Below are positions 24,478 through 35,733 of a DNA stretch of 64,000 nt, piece by piece. Source of the stretch: Volvox africanus (Eukaryota > Chlorophyta > Chlorophyceae > Chlamydomonadales > Volvocaceae); contig BSDZ01000003.1 in assembly GCA_030268105.1 (NCBI GenBank), positions 5,689,001 to 5,753,000 on the forward strand, in the 5' to 3' direction. A program made the position numbers and the translations under genes. The first letter of the stretch is position 1, and every line of letters begins with the position of its first letter. Below the pieces are notes generated by a model, which was not told where the DNA came from, made no database searches, and saw only the letters and a list, made by a program, of their open reading frames with translations.

Positions 24478-24770
24478 ATTGTAACACGTATGCCGTTGCT
24501 TAAGCTTCAGCACATGTTTGTTAAAGTCACGAGCCTCAGGGTCAGAGCTTCTACTAAAAAGGCGGTATCCTAATTGAATTGCTCTTGACAGTACCAAATG
24601 TCGTATGCAGTACGGAGCAGAGTTTTCGAGTCACAATGCGTTGCCCCGGTATCAGAAGCGTTTGTTGATTTGGTGGAAGAAAGAATAATAACGGGGGCAA
24701 GGACTATCCAAACGCCGTTGATTTGCTCCTCATTGTCGAGGCTCTTTTGATTGAAGTATTGCTTGCAGTC
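24478..24770. promoter_or_regulatory. Shared divergent promoter, MED11-like / NDUFS5
   Basis: Only 293 bp separate the two start codons, which point away from each other, so both promoters must lie here. No TATA box or known motif stands out. Confidence 0.5.
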
Positions 24771-25170
24771 ATGGCTGGCTTGGGACTTTCTTCCGGTACC
24801 GCGCGTTGCTATGACTGGTACATGGACTACTTGAAGGTGTGCTATTCGATGAAGTGGTCGATGCTCTCGCCCACGCCGCTTTCGTTTTAATAGCATATTC
24901 TGCTTTAATGCAGTGCATGGACGAGAGCAAAGCTCCTATGATTCAGCTGCGTCGCGAGGAATGCATTGATTGGCTGGAGGACTACAACGAGTGCCTTCAT
25001 CGTGAAAAAGAGGTAAGCGCGCCAGCGTAAATGATTCATAAAGGTTACACTAAACCCGCGTATGCTGATGGTGATTTATTTTGTCACCGCAGCGAACGCG
25101 GCGGCAGGTGATTGAGCGGGAGAGACAACGCCAGCTCGCCGGCGGGTCCAGCAAGACGGCAGCTCATTGA
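24771..25170 (+). CDS. NDUFS5: Complex I subunit NDUFS5 (twin CX9C protein)
   Basis: Small accessory subunit (15-kDa type) of mitochondrial NADH:ubiquinone oxidoreductase, on the intermembrane-space side. Exons 24771-24836, 24914-25012 and 25093-25170 join in phase 0 into 80 residues. The product shows the family's diagnostic twin CX9C motif: CYDWYMDYLKC is completed across the first intron, and CIDWLEDYNEC lies in exon 2. It is followed by LHREKER and a basic helix, as in plant homologues (CX9C, then ECLHH-KE-, then a basic helix). The four cysteines normally form two disulphides through the MIA40 import pathway; this is known of the class. The two introns are about 77 and 80 nt. The start is the first ATG, giving MAGLGLSSGTARC, close to the plant N-terminus. 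Confidence 0.92.
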
Positions 25171-25579
25171 GTCTTTGAGCAGCGCCGCCCTAGAGAGCCA
25201 GGGTCGAAGGGGGATTGCTGCTGCGCCCCAGGCATGTGCAGCGGCGTATTTTGCGTGCTTCAGATGTGCAACTGTCAGCTGGGGTAGTACCTCATGCATG
25301 TGGCCATGAATTACATTTGGGATGATGCCTTCCGGCTACCGAATGTCCCAACCCTATGTCCCACCCCCGGAATGCGGAACGTCGTGAAACCTCTTCCACA
25401 TGACTGTGCGACTGAATGTGATGGACTGTGCGACTTGAACGCAGGTCCCAATCGCTTTGAGAGTCGTGCTGGTTACGGACTGTGGTTATGCGATAGACCA
25501 TAACAAGTAGAGTTTACGGTGCAGCCGTGACGCAACAGTCTGGGTTGCATGTTACGAAACCTTCGGTGCCTACCTAGGA

Positions 25580-25584
25580 TGTAA
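25580..25584 (+). terminator. Candidate poly(A) signal TGTAA for NDUFS5
   Basis: TGTAA lies about 410 nt after the stop, a plausible 3' UTR for this kind of alga. The motif is short. Confidence 0.35.
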
Positions 25585-26761
25585 CGTGCGGCTTACTGAT
25601 CCCTGGTTTTCGCTCAGACGGACCCATGGGTCCCTGGGTCTCCTGCCCTCTTGGCAACTGTAGATCCCAAGCGTCATGCATGATTGCCCTTTCATCCTCG
25701 ATCTACGTCCTGATACCCATCCGCCTATATAGAAGCCAAGCTGCAAAGAAATGTCTCACTTCCCAGTTCGCAGACACTCATCATGTGGGGATGCCATCAC
25801 TTTGATGGGGGCAATGCGCGGCAAAGCTTTATGGGTTCCGAGCAACTGACGAACCGGTAACGGCTGGCACCTCTGTGCAGCATGGGGTTGTGGCCCTTCT
25901 GAAAAGCAGCTCTCCCCGGTCATATACCGGCGATTGCCGAGCAGCAAGTGTTAAGTGTTGGTCAACCAGCGACAGCCCCAGCAAATACTCTGATAAGTGC
26001 GTGCGCTGCAAAGGCTCACCCATGGCATTTGCCGTTCGTAACACGAATAGTCGTAAGGGGTGCGCAACACTTTCACGTGCCGCTAGCGATAATTGACACG
26101 ACACGACGAGCTGGCGGTCAGTTACAGGCGAAGCGCCCGCTTCATACCCGCTATCGCTGCCATTATTAGGCAAGGTCACACATGGCCTGCTGGCCTCATT
26201 CCGGTTCATTCGACCCAGGTGCAGTTCTGTACATCTTTACGAAGCCTTCTACTTCCAATCCAGAGCAGCAGTCTGCCAGCAGCACAGCCCCCTGCGTTCC
26301 CTTTACCCCAGAAAGCTCATACACACAGTTGGGCTTACTAGCAATCGAGCATTCCCATGCGTTCCCCCCGATGCCTCTCAGGTGCGAGGAAGCTCTTACA
26401 CTCTGCACTCTCCTCACTCCCTCTCAGCTGCAGAAACTAATGCGATTTAGATACGTCGAAGCTCAGCTTATTATTTATGCTTCCGGTATTTTTTCAGCAC
26501 TTGCTACCACCACACGCGCACGCTTACATCGCCACCTGCACCGCACTGCCCCTCACGTGGACAAAGGAAACATCCCCCCATGAAACAGCCCCTATTCCAG
26601 TAAGGCCTAATGCACAACAGGATCTCCCATCCAAATGCAAACTGTTTACATTTGTCTCATCAATCTCCCGGGGGGCTGGGGCAAACGGCAAACATATTGC
26701 AAGGGCAGTCGTGCCTAACAGCCGGCACGTCCCAACTACTTCGTTTGATAATTTATCGGCC

Positions 26762-26805
26762 TACTATACGATAAGCAACTCGATACTATACGATAAGAAA
26801 CTCGA
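26762..26805. repeat. Two tandem copies of a 22-bp unit
   Basis: Two adjacent 22-bp units (TACTATACGATAAG followed by CAACTCGA or AAACTCGA) differ at one base. Sixteen bases of the unit recur at 22400-22415. Confidence 0.85.
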
Positions 26806-27308
26806 GGACAACGACGCACTTTGTTGATCGCAGGTGTCCCATTCCTGGACCACACCTGTACTCCTTACTCCATGAATTGTCGCACGATCTACGTGTCCGT
26901 GCTGTCCGTGCGTCGTTTTGCTTTCCAGTAATGTTGCAACCTCATGTAAGATGCTGTGGTTTGCACACCACCACATCCAGTGGAGACACCAACTCACTCC
27001 ACCACCTTTCGGCGAGCAGCTGCTGTATGCAGTATGCGATATGGCCTTGGCCACCCTCAGTAGCCACCCTACTGCACGCAAGGCCATACCGCCCTGTGAT
27101 ACAGATAACACCTCCATGTCACCGGAGAAGGGGGGTCTCCGAGGATCCGCAGCACCGCAACCCTGGCATACAGCACAAGGTGCTGCCCATCCCCTCGGGA
27201 CACTCGGTCAGGCTACATGTTCAGCGGTCGCTTGCCTTCGTTGCCCAGCTACTTCGCTGTCCTTCCCCCACAACTTCCAACTGCTCCGTTGTGTTGCTGC
27301 TACCATAG

Positions 27309-30300
27309 CTAGGCCTCCTCGATCTGCGGCAAGTTCATGATGTGGAACACGGCCTCGTGCGCGGTGAGGTTATTGTCCAGCACCTGCGCCACTGCTGTCA
27401 GCACCGGCAGCGACACACGGTACTTACGGGCCAAACCCACCACCACTGCAGCCGTGGCCACACCCTCCGCGACCTACGCGTAAGAAAGCGGGAACCAGAA
27501 AGGGCGGCATAGCGGCCCGATGTGGGTGTAGGCTGTGGACCAAGCAACCCACCAGCAATCTAACAAGGTAGTGAACGCACGAACTGAGGCTAAATGCTTA
27601 CGCGGTTCCCAGTCCTGCTCAGCTCCAAGAGAAAATTGTTTTTTTTATGCAGAGCATTACCTTGATCCAAGCCCCCCCCGAAGTCGACGCCCCCATGATA
27701 CCGGTTTATACCATGCTCGCATCATCCATCTTCCCCACCTGTGAGCTGGACGCAACAATGTCCTCCAACTTCTCACCGCGCCCCAGCCGGATGCCTACAG
27801 AGCGGTTGCGGGACAGGTCGCCGTAGCAAGTGAGCATGATGTCACCCAGTCCTGACAACCCCGACATGGTTGTCGGCTTGGCACCCATCTTCTCAGACAG
27901 CCACCTGAAATTGAAAGGGGGGCGGGCACCAGCGCTCAGCAGGAGAAAAATCTTGATGAAGGCACAAACTGAGAACTGGGACCGTCTGGGACCGTCCTGA
28001 TCCGCCCTGCCTAGCATCTAAGTGGAGCATAACGCATCTCTAAGGACACCGCTCCATTCAGGCCATACCGCCACAAGGAACCGGAGAGAAAGAGTGCGAC
28101 ATGGTGCTGCCTTCCAAATATAGCACTACCCGCCAGCTCCTAACTTTACCCCAGTTCACACCCCCGTCCTTGCTTTCCAGTCCCTCGGGGCGGAGTCTAT
28201 CCGAACAGCCGCAGCGCCACGGCACAAGCACCGCATCGCACCGTGCCATGGCGTGAACGGCACGATAAGACTGGAACCCAATATGTGCTCGATGAATGGG
28301 GCAGCTGCAACCATTCCCTCATTAGCAGCATCGGGGAGTTCCACCAGCTGCCTCAAGTCCACCACCTGCTCAAATAATTAAAAAGCCCAAATCAGGTTCC
28401 TCCTGTCTCCCTCCTCCCCTGTCCCTTTGCCCACCCACCCAACCCACCTGATCTCCGAACAGCCCTGCGCCACGAGTGCCGCCAGAGCGTTGTTCCCCAG
28501 GTCCATCCCCTGCACGATGCCCGCTGCAATTGCCAGCACGTTCTTTAGCGCGCCGCAAATCTCCACGCCCACCACGTCCGTCGTCATGTTGACGCGCATG
28601 GTAGGGCTCGCGAATAGCCCCTGCACCGTCTTGGCCAGCTTCCCGTCCTTGCAGGCAGCCACAACGCCTGTGGGCCGGTTCTGCATCACCTCCCTCGCGA
28701 AGGAGGGCCCCGACAGGAACACAGCGGGCTGCTTGCGCTCGAGTGCGCTCGGGATAAGCTCCGACATCATTTGGCCGCTGCCAACTTCCAGGCCCTTGCT
28801 CACGCAGATTATGGGCACGGACGGCGACAGGTATTCCTTGATGCCTTGCAGGAAGGCGCGGGAGGACTGTACGGGTACAGCGTGTACAGCGTACTGAGCG
28901 CCGGCGATGGCCTCCCCCGCAAGCGTTGTAGCCCGGACATTGGGCGGCATTTGGAAACCCTGCGGGGGGCAGTGCCACAGCCAGTGTGTGCGGGGCTTAG
29001 GTGGGGTCGGAGGAATAAGATAAGATGTCATAGGCTGGTGGGTTCAACAAATGACAAATGTGATTTCCACACGATTTTCAAAAATCGTGTCTCCGGATTA
29101 CAGCATTCGAACTATGCTTGTGCCCTGGGTCCCCATGTCATTGTCATTGTCAGGGTCCTCCCTCGACCCAACGCAGTCTCCCCGAGCGGGTTCGCACAAG
29201 TGAGTCCCACATACAGTGTGGAATGTCTGGGACAGCTGCACGTCCCCGGTCAAGTCTGCTGTTGTGACACAGCCACGTCCAAGTAGTGTGTGCGGGATAG
29301 GGGGGCTTTGCTTCACCCGTCGCCATTACCTGGCGGTCCCTACGTTTCTCTGTCTGCCATTTTCGGGACACCCTCATCCGTTCACCCCTAGGGATGTTGA
29401 CTGCTCCAACATCAGTGATTTTCCCGCCAGTGCTTCAGCACCCACCACAAACAGCATCCAGTGGAATCTGCCGGATCAACGGCGGCCTCAACTCCACTCC
29501 TGGTCGGCTCATACGTCACTATAACCGGGGTCCTTACCGTCCATCAACATCGGGGGCACATCCACCCTCAACCAGTGGAGGGATTCATATCCCGTCGAAA
29601 GTCGGGAGCAATCCTGGAACTTGGTGCATTCTGATGCCATGGCCACGCGTTACAATCCCAAGCCCCCTACCAGTGCCTCCACAACATACAGCTGAGTGAA
29701 ATATAAGTGTGTTCGACCATTTCCCCCATAGCTTGTTGAGGCTGTCCGTCATGAGCCCTGAACACCATGCACCCTTCCTGACATCATGACCTAGCGAACC
29801 ACGGGGCCATGGACAAAGCGTCAAATGCCAGATGCCCAAGCAACACACCAGCTTCCGGCAGCCCTCTTACATTCGTGTTCTCTTCGTTTCCACCTTCTTC
29901 ACATGCCTCTAGCCTGTGCTGACCCGGCCGCGTGCCTCTTGCTACATTTTGCCGGGGGCACCTCCGACAGGCGCTTCCTCACACACACCCACGCTCTGCC
30001 ACAGAGCCGTGATTAGGTGTGTGGCCGTGGAATACAGAGAAGGGAGGAACGTACCTTGAGGTAGCGTGTGTTTTCGTGGAGTGTGTTGATGTCCTTACAT
30101 AAGTAAGGATCCCGCACAAGCAGCACCACTTCGAGGTCGGACTTTTGGCGGGCCAGTGCGCATCCCATTGCCGTTCCGAAGGAACCTCCACCAAAGACGA
30201 CGATTTTCTTCGCCGCCTCCAGCGGACTGCCGGCGAGCTTGCGTGTGCGAAAGACCTTTGACCAGCGCATGAGCGCATCCCACGACTCCCGTATCTGGTT

Positions 30301-30759
30301 GCGCTGCGCCGGTGAGTACGCAAACACACTTGAATTGTGCGCGCTGCTGGACGCTGTCGCACTGTATGCCTCGACGCGGCGGTACTCGTCCAGGTTGCGC
30401 AACGCTTCATCGCAGAGGATGCCCGACTCTGGTACTACGTCGTCCGGTTCCAAGACCACCAACTCCCCTTCTGCTACAGGAGGTTGAACTGCTGCTTTTA
30501 GACTCACGCCGTTGCAAACGGCCAGGCTGGCTGGTACAGCGTCCGCGCTGAGCGTCGGCTTAAACCCCTTCACGGCTGGTTCAGTGCCTACTGAAAGCGC
30601 TCGGCTTGCTTGATGCGTATATTTACAATTCGGTCGGTTTGATCCACATTGCCATTGGCCCCGGCCACTGGGTGAAGCCCAGGCACCCCGGTTGCCCAAC
30701 GCTCCCTGGGGCTGGGATAGATTCGGCTGCCCGGCCGAATGCAGGGGCCTGATCAACAT
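27309..30759 (-). CDS. GPD: NAD-dependent glycerol-3-phosphate dehydrogenase
   Basis: Reduces dihydroxyacetone phosphate to glycerol 3-phosphate with NADH, supplying glycerolipid and glycerol synthesis. Exons 30759-30055, 28959-28448, 27904-27739 and 27473-27309 (stop TAG) agree in phase and give 515 residues. The Rossmann motif is [10 protein letters not shown] at about residue 190 of the model, of the plastid/algal type. It is followed by [65 protein letters not shown] and the C-terminal-domain block [20 protein letters not shown] with the catalytic Lys. The end is the family's FHIMNLP-type tail. The N-terminal 170 residues are Ser/Ala/Pro/Gly-rich and could contain a plastid transit peptide. 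Several Chlamydomonas GPDs carry an N-terminal phosphoserine-phosphatase-like domain; none is seen here. Start: first in-frame ATG. Confidence 0.93.
28960..30054 (-). other. Long first intron of GPDH
   Basis: About 1.1 kb between two phase-0 exons. It contains a hairpin at 29070-29091 (ACACGATTT and AAATCGTGT arms) but no supported gene. Confidence 0.6.
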
Positions 30760-31156
30760 CAGACACGAAACGCAAAAACACAAAGCAACTAATTCCGCAT
30801 GGCTGAACGCCGGCGACGTGGGTAGCAAACAAAATTGGTAAACGTCAGGACAACGTATTGATGGATTTTAGATCAAAAAACAGCACGATTCACGAATTTA
30901 CGTCGAATTATAAGTGATTGTAACAGAGCTTGACAGTAGCAGTGATGCAGTACCCGCATGCATGCACAGGCCCCGTAGTACACTTACACATACAGTTATG
31001 CCATGGCTTAATGTCATCGATGTCGCGCGTAAGTTTTTAGACATTATTAGGCTCTCATTCAGGACTTCCCGGTTCGAGCGCCTTGCAGGACATCGGTTGT
31101 GGGCAATCATCAGCACGTTACAACGCACAAGTTCCTCATAGTTTGCCTCGGAAAAT
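30760..31156. promoter_or_regulatory. Divergent promoter, GPDH / Tim44-like gene
   Basis: 397 bp between head-to-head start codons. The middle (about 30,840-30,920) is AT-rich. No named motif can be assigned with confidence. Confidence 0.4.
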
Positions 31157-34109
31157 ATGGCGTTTGTTAAGCGCTGCGGAGGAAGACTCTTGATGCGGCT
31201 GTCTCGATGTGTGCCGGCGGAATCTGCAGCGTGTTCGACATCGCTGCCCTTACAACCACATTTCATGGCATTTTCCAGCTTATGGAACTCCACAGGAGTC
31301 AGGCGTATGTCCGGGGGTGAAGAACCCTCTTCTCGGGTGAGTGGAAGCCGAACCGTGGGCTCGCCCTCGTCTGAAGCCAGAGGGCAGGGCTAGCCTTAAC
31401 CCTGCGCCGGCTGTGCGGCCGGTTAAATGTGCTGTGGTTGGGACTTCAGACGCGCTGCGACATGGAGAAACGGAGGGCATTCTCGGGGTGATATAAGTAA
31501 GCGTCCTGTGTTTTCACGCGACGGGCGGGGGACCGGACCCTCATGTCATCGCCCTCCGGTTTGGGACGCGGAACTTAGGGTTTTTTACTTTTACACGGAG
31601 CACTATCGGCTGTCTCACGAGCCTGGCTTCTGCTGGGGTTGGTGACAACACCGGCAAATATGTTTCTTACCGACGTGGTTACTTCTTGGGCACGTTGGTG
31701 ACAATGCGACTTTTGGGAAGCGGGGGATTAGGTGCGGTGTAAGCATGAGTCTAATCTTTAGCAAAAGCCACGACCAACCATGCGTTATGAAGGACCAGCG
31801 TATCCATCTGTGATCCTTGGGAGGACTTTGCATCCTGTCAGAGCGGGCATTTCACAAAATATGGGGTTGTCGAAATACTAACCAAGAGTGCATCAGCTCA
31901 ACTTAGGATGGTCCTAGGAAAGAAAAATATCGAGGTGACTCATTTCAGATGTCAGGTTGCACCCGGAATCCGGAATCCGAAATCGTACCGTCGGGCGTTA
32001 TTCGACATGCACTTCAACGCCGGCTTCTCTCGCTGCTTACTTCCCGCACATGTCCATGCCATCTACTTTCAACTCCCCGCACTGCAGTCTGCCGCTTCGG
32101 TAAGCCCTAACCCAGCCGGTCCCCAGCCGCCACCCCCGGGGACAGCGCCCTCACGGAATCCGGACCCACAGCCTGGAGCATCCACCTCACCCGCTCCCTC
32201 TTCTCCTCCATCCGCCTCGTCCTCCTCGCACTCCTCCCCATCCCCTGAATCATCACGCTCGGGCTCGGGACCTGCCGACATCGAATTCCCATCAGCAGCT
32301 GGGAAACCGCAGTCCCGGTCAGACGGCTCTAGCATGCCCACCTCAAAACCCACTTCAAAATTGAAGGCAAAGACGAAGCCGGAACAGGATGACGACTCCA
32401 ACCGGGATCAGTCCAGGGAGGGCGATGAACCAGAGAACGTCCATAAGTACCATGCCTTTTGGCGGAACGAGCGGGTGCGCAGGATGCAGCCGCAAATTGA
32501 AGAAGGGATGCGGATAAACGCGTATGAAGGGCTGCAGGGATTTGGCGGCTTCATGCGCGGCCCAGATCAAGCATGGAGCTTTTTGTATGACAACCCATCG
32601 GCGCGGCTGTCGGCGGCGGCGCTGGTGCCGCTGTGGTCGGCGGGCGTGGCGTTGGTGCGACCGCTGGTGTTGGGGCCGACGGGAAGTATGATACGGGATG
32701 AGGTGGACCGTAGCTTCGACGCCCAAGAGGTGCGCTCCACATTTGCAATCTCAAGTGAAGTTTGAGTTTTGCGGAGGTGTTTTTGTATTACTGCCCTGAT
32801 TAACCAGTGCGTTGTCGACGTGTGTGCGTTCGTACGGTGGGTGTCGACAATGGTGGCGACGCTGTTTGATCTGTTGGGGATGTGTCAGCAGCGAAATTTT
32901 GTTTGTGGTGGCGGGCGGGCGGGGTGCGTTCGAAGCGTGCCTGCCTAGCCCGCTGTGTACAGCTGCACATGCAGTTACCGCATTGCCACAGGCACTTGAT
33001 CACGTGTTGGCTCGCCCTCGTAGTCTTCACGGAAACACGGTAATGATCCCGGCTTCATCTCCCTCCCGTTCTCACTCACTCAATTCATGTCCTTTCATCT
33101 CTCGGAATGCCCGTCGTCCCTATGCCATCCATCCTACTCCATGTGCTTGCCTCTTGCGCAGTTCGTGGAGTCCGTATCGCAGGCTGTCCCCGTCTTTTAC
33201 GACGCGGTGGCTACCGGGGACGCGGAGGCTCTGTCCAGGATGTGCACCCCTCGGGTGAGTTCGACAACATGTCCATCTACACCTGTGCTGCAGGGAGCAA
33301 CGTACACGGCACCAGCGCCGCCGCCGCCAGCCGCGCCGATGGGTTGTCATACAAAAAGCTCCATGCTTGATCTGGGCCGCGCATGAAGCCGCCAAATCCC
33401 TGCAGCCCTTCATACGCGTTTATCTGCATTCCTTCCTCAATTTGGGGCTGCATCCTGCGCACCCGTTAACCCCCATACTGCTGGGACACACTTCTAGGCT
33501 CCACATAATAACATTCCAGACGAGTACGTACGAGCACAGGAAGGTTAAGCCAGGCGTTTCGCTCTCCTCTGTCAACCAACGGCTACACATTCCCTTCCCC
33601 AATCAGTTTTCGATGGCGGTTTTGACTCCTGGCCATTCCCCCGCTAATATTGTCTATGTTTATGATGATGCCTTTGGTTACTGCAGGGCATCGAGGCGTT
33701 GGATCGCGACCGCAGGCGGCTTCGCATGGAGCTTGGACTGGAGATTACTCGAGTCGGCACAAAGGTTCGCCACGCGACACTAGCGGGGGGCAATCTCTGG
33801 GGCCCGGAATCTATCCGCGCCTTCGACCCCGCCTGGGCTGGGGACCTCTCGCCGGACATGTCCCGGTCATGGCTGGTGGTCGGCGTCTACCTCGACATCA
33901 GCTTAATGGTGTCATATCGACGGGTGGGCAATGCCGGTGACGGTGGTGGTGGCGCGGGGCCCATTTGGGGCGGCGGGCAGGCGCAGGAACAGGAGGAGTT
34001 CCAGCTGCCAGTGCGGCGCTGGGGCACCTGGTTCATGGCCCGCGGCCCACTGCCCAAGGGTCCGGCGGAAAGCCTGGACTGTCCTTGGAAGCTGCTCGCC
34101 TGGTACTAG
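31157..34109 (+). CDS. Mitochondrial Tim44-like / mL45-like protein
   Basis: Four phase-0 exons: 31157-31336, 32088-32729, 33162-33254 and 33687-34109 (stop TAG), 445 residues. Exon 1 encodes a typical mitochondrial presequence: Arg-rich, no acidic residues until late, ending VRRMSGG. It is followed by a Pro/Ser-rich linker and a basic-charged region (KYHAFWRNERVRRMQPQIEE). The C-terminal part has the pattern of a Tim44-like domain, shared by TIM44 and by mitoribosomal protein mL45/MBA1: FVESVSQAVPVFYDAVATGD then EALSRMCTPR, then a helix-strand-rich end (MELGLEITRVGTKVRHATL; SWLVVGVYLDISLMVSYRRVG; CPWKLLAWY). mL45 or another Tim44-like protein is likelier than TIM44 itself, whose N-terminal coiled coil is absent. 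The intron 33255-33686 contains an inverted copy of part of exon 2 (separate entry). Confidence 0.72.
32472..32630 (+). repeat. Exon segment that is duplicated in inverted orientation
   Basis: This 159-bp part of exon 2 of the Tim44-like gene is the direct arm of an inverted pair. Its partner is 33307-33465 on the opposite strand, with five mismatches counted by eye and no gaps. Confidence 0.93.
33307..33465 (-). repeat. Inverted copy of exon segment inside intron
   Basis: Reverse-strand copy of 32472-32630, about 97% identical (5 of 159 differ). In the exon's reading frame three differences are synonymous and two change a residue (Arg to Gln in GMRINAYEG; Ser to Ala in ARLSAAAL). The copy has no stop codon and its frame stays open a little beyond both ends. 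It lies in the intron after exon 33162-33254, so the pre-mRNA could fold into a 159-bp stem with a 676-nt loop. Confidence 0.93.
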
Positions 34110-34465
34110 AGGATACGACTGATTCGGATCCGGGTACGGCTGATGGCGCTTGCTCCTTTCAAGAGACTGCGGGAAACACTCCCCTGAGTGTATTTGTTTG
34201 TGGACTGAAGAGACAACATCCGCCGGGAACGTTTTTGTATTCAGCATGAGGCACAAATGCATTACGTAATCAGCTGGCGTGGCTAATCGCGGCGGTAAGG
34301 ATGCATGCCCGGCGAGTCTGCCCGGCCACCTGGCGGGTTCACAGTTGTAGCCTGATGGCTGCGGAGCGCGGAGATGGAGACAGAGCATGCGGGAGCTGGG
34401 GTGCGCATACGTGTCTTGAATTGTGGCCCTTACATTTGGCCCCCATCGGCAACTGGGCCGGTCGC

Positions 34466-34470
34466 TGTAA
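34466..34470 (+). terminator. Candidate poly(A) signal TGTAA, Tim44-like gene
   Basis: TGTAA about 360 nt after the stop codon, in the distance range expected for a volvocine 3' UTR. Confidence 0.4.
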
Positions 34471-35490
34471 TTGCAACTGGGTAGATGGCATGCTGACAAT
34501 TAGGACAAGCAAACCATAATGGTTACGCTCCAGGCTATATATGGTTTATATATGGCTCCAGGCTATGGTTTACGTTAGCCGCTTCAGAGCGGAGCAGAGA
34601 TGATGGCGTTCGCTTTTTTTGACTATCATTTTTCTCACAATGAGCTTAACGCCAAAATGGGTAGTCCCAAAGACCACGTCGAAGTGTTTCTAACGCAATA
34701 TAACAACCAAGGTTAAACACCTCTTCCTATATTTTAGTATCCATTCAACCGCTACAGCATTTTGCCTCGGCTGGCCACCTGAAGCGAATCGTCACGGCTT
34801 GAATTCCTTGGTCGACATCCAACTTCAGCTGCCCCACCCGTTGCTTCGAGTGGCCTAGCTGTTGTCTGACTCTCCCAATACAGCAGCTTACCGCTCATAC
34901 CCATTTGATTGGGCACGGCCCCCACCGAGCACGGATCCCACAGGTCAAGCACCTTCAATGCAGCTACCCCGTCAGGACTGTTTCCCAGCCACAACCTGGC
35001 CGCACCTCGTCTCACTTCCCCAGTGCGTCTTGCCCATTGTGATCCCTCCTGCCCAGCCGCTTGGCGAATGCGGTAGCTAAAGGCTTAGCAATTCCTTTAT
35101 GACCGGTGGCATCGGACCGACTGCTTGCCCCGACTGCTTGCCAATCTGGCAGCGCTGCAACTGAGCGCCACCCCGCAGAATCACACCACACGATGCGCTC
35201 TTCCTCCGATGTTCCCACTCACATCCCGCGGCGCACGCGGGCGTCCAGGCATTGGCTTCAATGACCCGAAGACAGCTCCGAAGTTTTATCTGTGTGCCAT
35301 ATCACACTATGCGTCGATATGGACTGCCTAAAGATGCCATCCGTATAGCAACAATTCCGCGTTTCCTTCCATATATCACGTACCGTTTACATGTCAAGCG
35401 CATAGTTAACAATCCTAAAGGGCGTTGTTGACACCATGACATGTGCCCGAAACGTGCCTGTTCCCCGGTGATACATATCCAGAGGCATCT

Positions 35491-35495
35491 TTACA
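35491..35495 (-). terminator. Candidate poly(A) signal for auxilin-like gene
   Basis: TTACA on the plus strand (TGTAA in gene sense), about 240 nt after the auxilin-like stop codon. Confidence 0.38.
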
Positions 35496-35733
35496 TACCT
35501 CATGTCGCAGTCTTCTTCCTGCAGGATGTGGTGTCTCCCTCTTTCAACTTGGCACGTCCCTCCCCACCGCGGGTTCATGTGTCCCCGGCCCTTGTATTCA
35601 TACCCCTTACTTGGCACACCCATGTCGGGCCCCGCTTTCCCCGCCTGTCTGCCCCCGGACCCCGCAGTCCTCCGTCGCTTGTGCTTCTGCTGAAGTCGCC
35701 TACAACCCCCCTCTCCTCTTGGCCAGCACCCTG

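Larger units (their letters stand above)
25171..27308. other. Convergent intergenic region, NDUFS5 / GPDH
   Basis: 3' UTRs from both sides. A minus-strand open frame (25829-26209) has a moderately protein-like middle (LRLFVLRTANAMGEPLQRTH) but no recognised family; it may be an old element remnant. The 22-bp tandem repeat at 26762-26805 lies here. Nothing else is supported. Confidence 0.4.
34110..35733. other. Convergent intergenic region, Tim44-like / auxilin
   Basis: 3' UTRs from both sides. A short imperfect duplication of GGCTCCAGGCTAT-type sequence with interleaved TATATGG occurs at about 34,527-34,572. Two adjacent minus-strand open frames (35012-35218 and 34752-35015) look partly protein-like (ALKVLDLWDPCSVGAVPNQM) but match no family I know. 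They could be an unannotated exon pair or element debris. Confidence 0.4.

Noticed and set aside
28156..28365. Open frame in the second GPDH intron
   Set aside because: Exons on both sides join exactly in phase without it, and the family has no insertion at this point.
28378..29031. Overlapping long frames on both strands around a GPDH exon
   Set aside because: Only the minus-strand frame with SGPSFAREV and [16 protein letters not shown] is real; the others are shadows.
31060..31090. GGTTCGAGC string resembling a tRNA T-loop
   Set aside because: No matching D-arm, anticodon stem or acceptor stem could be built around it.
31908..32087. ATG at 31908 as start of the Tim44-like protein
   Set aside because: The stretch looks non-coding and ends in a good acceptor (ACTGCAG at 32087). 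An upstream exon at 31157-31336 supplies a mitochondrial presequence in matching phase.
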